In this document: positions 1-5,177 of the stretch, piece after piece | Numbering within the stretch: the stretch's first letter is position 1 | Layout of the letters: each line of letters starts with the position of its first letter | From: Parvularcula sp. | GTDB taxonomy: Bacteria > Pseudomonadota > Alphaproteobacteria > Caulobacterales > Parvularculaceae | Assembly: GCA_003506635.1 (NCBI GenBank) | Contig: DNZB01000127.1 | Location: 2,207-8,045 of the forward strand | DNA: 5,839 bases | Direction of reading: 5' to 3' | The notes under the pieces: generated by a model | Databases searched by the model: none | What the model was told of the DNA's origin: nothing | What the model saw: the letters and a program-made list of their open reading frames with translations, nothing else | Program-made: the position numbers and the translations under genes

Positions 1-224
1 CCTATCGCGACCGCCGCGTCAGAAAGCGGAATTTCCGCGCGCTCTGGATCCAGCGCATCAACGCCGGCGCGCGCGAACTCGGGATGACCTATTCAAGGTT
101 CATCGACGGGCTCGCCAAGGCGGGGATCGAGGTTGACCGCAAGGTTCTCGCGGATCTCGCCGTAAAGGAGCCCGAGGCGTTCAAGGCCCTGGCCGACAAG
201 GCGAAAGCGGCGCTCGCCGCATAA
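1..224 (+). CDS. rplT: 50S ribosomal protein L20, C-terminal part (5' end outside window)
   Basis: The frame opens with the last two bases of a codon and then encodes 73 residues, starting [20 protein letters not shown] and ending KAKAALAA before TAA at 222-224. This matches the C-terminal two thirds of bacterial L20 (about 118 residues), including the basic RDRR-RKR-FR-LWI-RINA core and the later [25 protein letters not shown] segment. L20 binds 23S rRNA early in large-subunit assembly. About 45 N-terminal residues lie upstream of the window. In many bacteria rplT follows infC and rpmI and precedes pheST, and the pheS gene downstream here fits that order. The C-terminus looks intact. Confidence 0.96.
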   Translation, partial: YRDRRVRKRNFRALWIQRINAGARELGMTYSRFIDGLAKAGIEVDRKVLADLAVKEPEAFKALADKAKAALAA

Positions 225-259
225 GGCTCTCGCGACGCGTCCTTCGAACCGGCCCTCTT

Positions 260-302
260 CATCCTGAGGAGCCGGAGCGAAGCGGAGGCGTCACGAAGGA
301 TG
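260..302 (+). repeat. 43-bp intergenic repeat, copy A
   Basis: This unit begins CATCCTGAGGAGC and ends GCGTCACGAAGGATG. Its own ends are inverted (CATCCT against AGGATG), so one copy can fold by itself. The reverse complement of copy B (325-367) shares the first 13 and last 15 bases exactly, while the central 15 bases (273-287) differ. From memory, units of this type (CATCCTGAGGAG … CGAAGGATG) are scattered between genes in many alphaproteobacterial genomes. The copy number in this genome cannot be seen here. Confidence 0.8.
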
Positions 303-324
303 CGGAGACGAACCGCCGACGCGG

Positions 325-367
325 CATCCTTCGTGACGCGGCCTGAAGAAGACCGCTCCTCAGGATG
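325..367 (-). repeat. 43-bp intergenic repeat, copy B (inverted)
   Basis: This is the second copy of the same 43-bp unit, in opposite orientation, separated from copy A by 22 bases (303-324). Pairing between the copies gives two perfect 16-bp arms: 257-272 with 355-370 (outer) and 288-303 with 324-339 (inner). In RNA the pair could fold as one long nested hairpin of about 114 nt or as two separate hairpins. There is no T-run beside it, so it is not a standard intrinsic terminator, though such folds can stabilise the 3' end of an upstream mRNA such as rplT. Confidence 0.8.
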
Positions 368-408
368 AAGGCGATGGAATAAAGGGCTTTGGCGATCCGC
401 AGGTGAAG

Positions 409-452
409 TCCGGGTGACGTAAGCTGATGAATTCGATTAAGCGTCATCCGGG
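409..452 (+). promoter_or_regulatory. candidate antiterminator stem of the pheS leader
   Basis: Bases 410-420 (CCGGGTGACGT) can pair with 441-451 (GCGTCATCCGG) over 11 bp, including two G-U wobbles; a further wobble extends it to 409/452. The loop is 20 nt (421-440). Segment 441-451 is also the 5' arm of the terminator at 439-470, so the two structures are mutually exclusive. The competing arms share the exact 9-base direct repeat CGGGTGACG (411-419 and 455-463). This is the usual geometry of an attenuator. The pairing is seen in the sequence; the regulatory role is inferred. The sensed signal is unknown. Confidence 0.5.
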
Positions 453-470
453 AACGGGTGACGCTTTTTT
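439..470 (+). terminator. intrinsic terminator in the pheS leader (probable attenuator)
   Basis: An 11-bp stem is formed by AAGCGTCATCC (439-449) and GGGTGACGCTT (456-466), with one G-U pair and a 6-base loop (450-455). Six T residues (465-470) follow directly. This is a textbook intrinsic terminator on the + strand. It ends 18 nt before the pheS ATG and 3 nt before its ribosome-binding site, leaving no room for a normal promoter between hairpin and gene. Polymerase making pheS mRNA should therefore cross it, which favours an attenuator over a simple end to the rplT operon. Confidence 0.75.
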
Positions 471-488
471 CTTGGGAGACCGGACCGC

Positions 489-1565
489 ATGTCCGACATC
501 GACGCAATAGAACGCGACACGCTCGCCAAAGTCGCGGCCGCGTCCGACATCGCCGCGCTGGAAGAGGTGCGCGTCGCGGCGCTCGGCAAGAAGGGCGTCG
601 TCAGCGAACGGATGAAAACGCTCGGCGCAATGGCGCCGGAGGAGCGCAAGGCCGCGGGCGCCGCGCTCAATGTCCTCAAAGACAGGATCGCCGCGGCGAT
701 CGACGCGAAGAAGCAAAAGCTTGAAGACGCAGCCCTCGACGAACGTCTTCGTACGGAGAAAGTCGACGTCACGCTGCCGGCGCCCTCATCGCCAAGAGGC
801 CGCATCCACCCGGTGACGCAAGTGACGGAGGAGATCGTCGCGATCTTCTCCGCGATGGGCTTCGACGTCGCCGAAGGTCCGGACATCGAGGACGACTTCC
901 ACAATTTCACCGCGCTCAACTTCCCGGCCGATCACCCGGCGCGCGAGATGCACGACACCTTCTTCTTCCCGCCGAAGCAGGATGGGTCGCGCATGCTGCT
1001 GAGGACGCACACTTCGCCGGTGCAAATCCGGACGATGATGACCCGCAAACCCCCGATCCGCATCATCATTCCGGGCCGGACGTTTCGCTGCGATTCGGAC
1101 CAGACGCACACCCCGATGTTCCATCAGGTCGAAGGGCTCGTCATCGACCGCGAGACCCATATGGGTCACCTGAAAGGCACGTTGGAGGCGTTCTGCAAGG
1201 CGTTCTTCGAGGTCGACGCCGTGAAGACCAGGTTCCGCCCGCATTACTTTCCGTTCACGGAGCCCTCGGCTGAAATGGATATCGGCTATGAGCGGGCCGG
1301 GAACGAAATCCGCATCGGGCAGGGGGCGAAGTGGATGGAGATCCTCGGCTCCGGCATGGTCCACCCGAACGTCCTCAGGAATTGCGGACTTGACCCGGAC
1401 GAGTATCAGGGCTTCGCCTTCGGCATGGGGATCGACCGGCTCGCCATGTTGAAATACGGTATACCAGACCTCCGCGATTTTTTCGCGGCGGACGCGCGCT
1501 GGCTTGAGCATTACGGGTTCGACCCGGCTGACCAGCCGAACCTGTCGACCGCGCTTTCTCATTAG
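489..1565 (+). CDS. pheS: phenylalanine--tRNA ligase, alpha subunit
   Basis: This is the catalytic subunit of the cytoplasmic alpha2-beta2 phenylalanyl-tRNA synthetase, which charges tRNA-Phe with phenylalanine using ATP. The 358-residue length is normal for bacterial PheS. Residues 1-90 are the N-terminal helical (coiled-coil) tRNA-binding arm, rich in Ala, Lys and Glu. The class II catalytic core follows: motif 1 around 106-131 (HPVTQ…AEGPDIE), the [10 protein letters not shown] segment at 172-181, motif 2 at 196-216 (GRTFR…FHQVEG, with Arg200), FPFTEPSAE at 254-262 in the Phe-pocket region, and motif 3 at 308-329 ([11 protein letters not shown], with Arg317). The ATG at 489 is supported by GGGAG at 474-478 and by the family-typical N-terminus. 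The stop codon overlaps the next gene's ribosome-binding site. No key residue appears to be missing. Confidence 0.97.
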   Translation: MSDIDAIERDTLAKVAAASDIAALEEVRVAALGKKGVVSERMKTLGAMAPEERKAAGAALNVLKDRIAAAIDAKKQKLEDAALDERLRTEKVDVTLPAPSSPRGRIHPVTQVTEEIVAIFSAMGFDVAEGPDIEDDFHNFTALNFPADHPAREMHDTFFFPPKQDGSRMLLRTHTSPVQIRTMMTRKPPIRIIIPGRTFRCDSDQTHTPMFHQVEGLVIDRETHMGHLKGTLEAFCKAFFEVDAVKTRFRPHYFPFTEPSAEMDIGYERAGNEIRIGQGAKWMEILGSGMVHPNVLRNCGLDPDEYQGFAFGMGIDRLAMLKYGIPDLRDFFAADARWLEHYGFDPADQPNLSTALSH

Positions 1566-1576
1566 GGGAGGGAACA

Positions 1577-2026
1577 ATGCGCAAAGTCTTGTTGGGGGTG
1601 CTGGCAGTCGCATCCGCGGCCTGCGAAAAAAATGAAGCCGCTGCGCCGGCGGCGACCGACCCAGCCGTCGCCGCAGCGGCGGCGGCGGAAGAGCCGGCGC
1701 CCGATCCCGCCGCGGCGGCAGCCGAGGCTTATGCCCGACTCGAAGGCTCCTGGGCCGAGACCGGTCAGTGCGCTGACTATCAGGTTCGCTGGGAGGTCGA
1801 GCCCGCCGCCTTCCAGCGCCACGAAATGCGCTGCGAGATCGAGCGCGTCGAGCCCCTCGCTTCGGGAGTGCGCGCCATCGCGCAATGCACGGTCGAAGGC
1901 GACAACGACAATGTCGCCGACAACTTTCATTTCATCCGCGAGGCGGATGGGTCCTTGACCATCGTCAATGAAGCGAGCGAGGCGCGGACGACAGGGCTTT
2001 ATCCTTGTGTTGAGAGCGAGCTTTGA
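1577..2026 (+). CDS. small secreted or lipid-anchored protein of unknown function, four-cysteine domain
   Basis: I do not recognise this 149-residue protein. It starts MRKVLLGVLAVASAAC: a short basic n-region, a hydrophobic core, and Cys16 in a lipobox-like position. The box (S-A-A-C) lacks the usual Leu/Val at -3, so ordinary signal-peptide cleavage is also possible. Residues 17-50 are a low-complexity Ala/Pro/Glu linker. Residues 52-149 look like a small globular domain (RLEGSWAETGQC … GLYPC) with Cys65, Cys86, Cys104 and Cys144, enough for two periplasmic disulfides; the alternating pattern suggests beta structure. A strong ribosome-binding site, GGGGAGG (1565-1571), lies 5 nt before the ATG and touches the pheS stop. 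The gene sits between pheS and the DUF302 gene in the same apparent operon. No link to PheRS function is visible. Confidence 0.8.
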   Translation: MRKVLLGVLAVASAACEKNEAAAPAATDPAVAAAAAAEEPAPDPAAAAAEAYARLEGSWAETGQCADYQVRWEVEPAAFQRHEMRCEIERVEPLASGVRAIAQCTVEGDNDNVADNFHFIREADGSLTIVNEASEARTTGLYPCVESEL

Positions 2027-2027
2027 G

Positions 2028-2414
2028 GTGACGGGCTATTATCTCGCCAGGACCGTGCAAGCCGATTTCGCCGCCGTCGTCACGCGCGTGGTCGATGCGC
2101 TTGGGAAGGAAGGCTTCGGCGTCCTTACTGACATCGACATTGCGGCGACGATGAAAGCGAAACTTGGCGTCGAATTCCGCGCGTACCGGATTCTCGGGGC
2201 CTGCAACCCTTTCATGGCGCACAAGGCCCTGTCGATCGAGGACAAGATCGGCGTCATGCTTCCCTGCAACGTGATCGTTCAACAGGCTGGGGAGTACGTC
2301 GAGGTCGCGGCGGTCGATCCGGCCGCATCGATCGGCCGGGTCGGCAATCCCGCCCTTGAAGAAGCCGCCGCCGCCGTGCGGGCCGCGCTATTGCGGGTCG
2401 TCGAGACGTTTTGA
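2028..2414 (+). CDS. DUF302 family protein
   Basis: The 128-residue product spans essentially a whole DUF302 domain (Pfam PF03625, function unknown). Recognisable blocks are YYLARTV at 4-10, the LGKEGFGVLTDIDI stretch at 25-38, LGVEFRAYRILGACNP at 46-61, AHKAL at 64-68, GVMLPCNVIV at 75-84 and VAAVDP at 93-98. The two family cysteines in GACNP (Cys59) and LPCNV (Cys80) are present. I see no signal peptide or membrane segment, so it should be cytoplasmic. I chose the GTG at 2028: it gives the usual family N-terminus, has GAGCGAG 7 nt upstream, and follows the previous stop (TGA 2024-2026) by one base, suggesting translational coupling. An in-frame ATG at 1968 would add 20 poorly conserved, basic residues and overlap the upstream gene. 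Confidence 0.88.
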   Translation: MTGYYLARTVQADFAAVVTRVVDALGKEGFGVLTDIDIAATMKAKLGVEFRAYRILGACNPFMAHKALSIEDKIGVMLPCNVIVQQAGEYVEVAAVDPAASIGRVGNPALEEAAAAVRAALLRVVETF

Positions 2415-2423
2415 GGACAGTGC

Positions 2424-4838
2424 ATGAAATTCACGCTTTCCTGGCTCAAGGAGCACCTTGAGACTGACGCCTCCCTCGCTGAAATCATCGATGCGATGGT
2501 GAAGGTCGGGCTTGAGGTCGAACATGTCGATGATCCGGCCGAACGCCTTCGGGTGTTCACCATTGGCGAAGTTCTCTCGGCGGAAAAACACCCCGAAGCC
2601 GACAAGCTGCGCGTCTGCAAGGTGGCGACGAAGGACGGCGTCTTGCAGATCGTCTGCGGCGCGCCGAACGCGCGGGCCGGAATCAAGGTCGCCTATGCGC
2701 CGGTCGGCGCCTATGTGCCGGGCATCGATGTCACGCTGGCGAAGGCAAAAATCCGCGGCGTCGAAAGCCACGGCATGATGTGTTCGGCGCGCGAACTGGA
2801 GTTGGGCGAGGACCACGACGGCATCATCGAGGCGCCGGCCGCCGCGAAGGTCGGTGAGCCCGTCGCGCTCGCCCTTGGCGCGACCGATGCGGTGATCGAA
2901 TTCGAGGTGACGCCCAATCGCCCAGATACAAACGGCGTTAACGGCGTCGCGCGCGACCTCGCCGCGGCGGGGCTCGGCCGGCTAATCTCGAAGGCGCCGG
3001 AGCCCGTGAAGGGCGCATTTCCCTGCCCGCAGAAAATCGGGCTTCGTTTTCCGGCGGGCGCGGAAAACGCCTGCCCCGCTTTCGCCGGCCGCCTTGTTCG
3101 CGGCGTCAGGAACGGCCCGTCGCCGAAATGGCTTGCCGACCGTCTTCGCGCTATCGGCCTCCGGCCCATATCGGCGCTCGTCGATGTGACGAACCTTCTC
3201 ACTTTCGACCGTGCGCGCCCTTTGCACGTCTATGACGCCGACAAGATTAACGGCGAAATCCACGCACGTTTGGGGCGCCGCGGGGAAAGCTTTCTCGCGC
3301 TCGACGGCAAGACCTATGAAGTCGATGAGACGATGACGGTGATCGCCGATGAGGTCGGCGTTCTAGGGCTCGGCGGCATCATCGGCGGCGAGTCGACGGG
3401 GTGTACGGACGAAACAAGCAACGTCTTCATTGAATCCGCCTATTTCGATCCGTTGCGCACGGCAAGGACGGGCCGGAATACGGGCATCCATTCCGACGCG
3501 CGCTACCGGTTCGAGCGCGGCGTCGATCCGGCGTTCATGATTCCTGGCCTTGAAAAGGCGACGCGCCTAATCCTCGAACTGTGCGGCGGGGATCCGAGCG
3601 AAATCTTCCTCGCGGGCGCCGCGCCGATCGCGAGGAAGACCGTCGCCTTCCCGCCGTCGGAAACCAAGCGCCTCACCGGCATCGACGTCAGGCCGGAGCA
3701 CGCAGAGGAAATTCTCATCGCACTCGGCTTCAAGGTTTCGCGCGCCGACCCCTGGCTGGTCGATGCGCCCTCCTGGCGCCCCGACATCGAAGGCAAGGCC
3801 GACCTCGCCGAGGAAATCGCCCGCATCGTTGGCTTCGATGCGCTTCCCGCCGTCACGCTGCCGGCGCGCGGGGCCGTGGAAACGCCCAAGCTGACGCCGG
3901 CGCAAGACCGCCGCCGACTCGCCAAGCGCGCGCTCGCGGGCCGCGGCCTGATGGAGGCGGTGACGTGGTCGTTCACGGATGCACGTATCGCTGCGCTCTT
4001 TTCGGACGGGCCGAATTGGCTCGCGGCTCAGGGGCTCATCCTCGCCAACCCGATTTCGTCCGACCTCGGAGCGATGCGCCCGTCGATCCTCTGCAATCTC
4101 GTCGCCGCGCTCCAGAGGAACGCCGATCGCGGCCGCGACGACCTCGCGCTTTTCGAGGTCGCGCCCGCCTACGCGTCCGACCGACCAGACGGGCAACAGA
4201 CGGTCGCCGGCGGCGCGCGCCTTTCAAACCCGGCGCGCGACTGGGCGAAAGCCGCAGCGCGCGCCGACGCCTTCACCGCGAAGGCGGACGCGATCGCCGC
4301 GCTTGAGGCCGCAGGCGCGAAAGTCGAGCAATTGCAGACGACAGCGGACGCAGCGCCCTGGTATCATCCGGGCCGCTCCGGGGTGTTGCGGCTTGGCCCA
4401 AAGCTCCCGCTTGCGCATTTCGGCGAGCTTCATCCGCGCGTTCTGAAAGCCATGGACGTCGACGGCCCCGTCTTCGCGTTCGAAGCCTTTATCGATCAGA
4501 TTCCGGCCGCAAAGGCGCGCGCCACGAAGACCAGACCGGCGCTCGAAACGCTGGAGCTTTTGCCCGTCAAGCGCGATTTCGCCTTCGTCGTCGACCGCGC
4601 GCTCGCCGCCGATCAGCTCATGAAAGCGGTCAAGGGGGCGGAGAAGAAGCTGATCTCCCGCGTCACGCTGTTCGACGTCTATGAGGGCAGGGGCGTGCCC
4701 GAAGGCAAGAAATCCCTCGCAGTCGAGGTAACCCTGCAGCCGCGCGACAGGACGCTTACGGACGAAGAGATCGACGCGGTCGCCCGCGCCATCGTCGCCG
4801 CTGCGGAAAAGGGCGCCGGCGCGAGCCTGCGGACCTAG
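2424..4838 (+). CDS. pheT: phenylalanine--tRNA ligase, beta subunit
   Basis: This is the large subunit of phenylalanyl-tRNA synthetase, which binds tRNA-Phe, hydrolyses mischarged Tyr-tRNA-Phe and completes the heterotetramer with PheS. At 804 residues it is full length. Domains in order: N-terminal strand MKFTLSWLKEHL; EMAP-like OB-fold tRNA-binding domain about 40-150 (VCGAPNARAGIKVAYAPVG at 77-95, KIRGVESHGMMCS at 109-121); B3/B4 editing domain about 210-375 (RPLHVYDADK at 265-274, GGIIGGESTG at 317-326, TGIHSDARYRFERGVDP at 353-369); B5 domain about 400-475; catalytic-like core about 490-690 (NPISSDLGAMRPS at 542-554, WYHPGRSG at 646-653, FGELHP at 666-671); anticodon-binding FDX-ACB domain about 711-803 (PVKRDFAFVV, LFDVYEGRGVPEGKKSLA). 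GAGGA at 2413-2417 lies 6 nt before the ATG and overlaps the DUF302 stop. No frameshift or missing block is apparent. Confidence 0.97.
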   Translation: MKFTLSWLKEHLETDASLAEIIDAMVKVGLEVEHVDDPAERLRVFTIGEVLSAEKHPEADKLRVCKVATKDGVLQIVCGAPNARAGIKVAYAPVGAYVPGIDVTLAKAKIRGVESHGMMCSARELELGEDHDGIIEAPAAAKVGEPVALALGATDAVIEFEVTPNRPDTNGVNGVARDLAAAGLGRLISKAPEPVKGAFPCPQKIGLRFPAGAENACPAFAGRLVRGVRNGPSPKWLADRLRAIGLRPISALVDVTNLLTFDRARPLHVYDADKINGEIHARLGRRGESFLALDGKTYEVDETMTVIADEVGVLGLGGIIGGESTGCTDETSNVFIESAYFDPLRTARTGRNTGIHSDARYRFERGVDPAFMIPGLEKATRLILELCGGDPSEIFLAGAAPIARKTVAFPPSETKRLTGIDVRPEHAEEILIALGFKVSRADPWLVDAPSWRPDIEGKADLAEEIARIVGFDALPAVTLPARGAVETPKLTPAQDRRRLAKRALAGRGLMEAVTWSFTDARIAALFSDGPNWLAAQGLILANPISSDLGAMRPSILCNLVAALQRNADRGRDDLALFEVAPAYASDRPDGQQTVAGGARLSNPARDWAKAAARADAFTAKADAIAALEAAGAKVEQLQTTADAAPWYHPGRSGVLRLGPKLPLAHFGELHPRVLKAMDVDGPVFAFEAFIDQIPAAKARATKTRPALETLELLPVKRDFAFVVDRALAADQLMKAVKGAEKKLISRVTLFDVYEGRGVPEGKKSLAVEVTLQPRDRTLTDEEIDAVARAIVAAAEKGAGASLRT

Positions 4839-4850
4839 GCGGCGCCGCGC

Positions 4851-4879
4851 TTGCGAACGCCATCCTTTGCCGCTAGAAC
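4851..4879 (+). promoter_or_regulatory. candidate promoter of the tRNA-Thr gene
   Basis: TTGCGA (4851-4856) and TAGAAC (4874-4879) are separated by 17 bases and resemble the -35 and -10 elements of alphaproteobacterial housekeeping promoters. Transcription would start around 4886, giving a short 5' leader before the tRNA at 4901. The position, in the 62-base gap after pheT, suggests the tRNA has its own transcription. The match is by eye only. Confidence 0.42.
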
Positions 4880-4900
4880 GCCGCCTCCCGCGACGGGAAG

Positions 4901-4976
4901 GCCGCTTTAGCTCAGCTGGTAGAGCACATCATTCGTAATGATGGGGTCGGGTGTTCAAGTCACCCAAGCGGCACCA
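4901..4976 (+). tRNA. tRNA-Thr (anticodon CGU)
   Basis: A complete 76-nt cloverleaf can be drawn. The acceptor stem GCCGCTT (4901-4907) pairs with AAGCGGC (4966-4972). The D stem is GCTC/GAGC (4910-4913, 4922-4925). The anticodon stem is CATCA/TGATG (4927-4931, 4939-4943) around loop TTCGTAA (4932-4938), giving anticodon CGT at 4934-4936. The variable loop is 4944-4948, and the T stem is GGGTG/CACCC (4949-4953, 4961-4965) with loop TTCAAGT. The discriminator base is A4973, and the CCA end is encoded (4974-4976). It decodes ACG threonine codons. All stems pair perfectly, so it should be functional. Confidence 0.97.
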
Positions 4977-5177
4977 ACCCTATCCGGCGTCCTCCGGTGG
5001 TGTGACCAACCTCACTTCCCTTTCGGCGCGCTTTCATTACCTCAATTCGGCGAAGCGGAGTATGGTGCGGGGCTTGGGTCCGCGCCATGCCGCGCGGATG
5101 TGGGAGACTTGGCGTTGGTCGCTGAACCTTTATCCGCTGTCGCGGCTGATCCGCCGCGTCCTGGCGCCGGGGCGCCG
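4977..5177 (+). other. intergenic region between tRNA-Thr and the TIR gene
   Basis: These 201 bases contain no gene I can firmly support. There is a weak hairpin, CCGG…CCGG (4984-4997), without a T-run, so tRNA termination is not explained. A short frame running to TGA 5179-5181 overlaps the TIR start codon as GTGA and could be a small upstream ORF, possibly starting at ATG 5062 or GTG 5065 (39 or 38 residues). Its ribosome-binding site is poorly placed and I recognise no family. No promoter is evident. Confidence 0.5.

Larger units (their letters stand above)
225..488 (+). other. non-coding leader between rplT and pheS
   Basis: This 264-base stretch contains no convincing gene. It carries a pair of inverted 43-bp repeats (260-302 and 325-367), a spacer with no clear promoter (371-408), and a terminator with a competing antiterminator segment (409-470). 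The pheS ribosome-binding site follows at 474-478. I could not identify a convincing -35/-10 pair. The pheS transcript may therefore come from readthrough of the rplT operon or from a promoter I cannot recognise. Confidence 0.7.

Noticed and set aside
427..513. Short frame from ATG 427 containing a Phe-Phe pair (TTT TTC), considered as a Phe leader peptide.
   Set aside because: The two Phe codons lie inside the terminator's T-run, after the hairpin, where stalling could not control its folding. There is no ribosome-binding site and the frame runs into pheS.
786..1613. 275-codon open frame on the minus strand opposite pheS.
   Set aside because: It is a shadow of pheS in GC-rich DNA. The plus frame has full family conservation, while the minus product is Arg/His-rich with no recognisable motif.
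1968..2027. Upstream ATG as start of the DUF302 gene.
   Set aside because: It adds 20 basic, unconserved residues and overlaps the preceding gene; GTG 2028 gives the normal family N-terminus.
3567..4306. Long alternative frames on both strands inside pheT (209 and 241 codons).
   Set aside because: Arg-rich low-complexity products overlapping the conserved pheT frame; no family resemblance.
4811..4850. GC-rich self-complementary sequence around the pheT stop, considered as an operon terminator.
   Set aside because: No clean stem-loop and no T-run follows; the GGCGCC motifs are expected in DNA of this composition.
5100..5177. In-frame GTG 5100 as an alternative start of the TIR protein.
   Set aside because: The extension is Pro/Ala-rich and unlike the family, whose members begin a few residues before FISYS. 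It cannot be fully excluded because the frame is open upstream.
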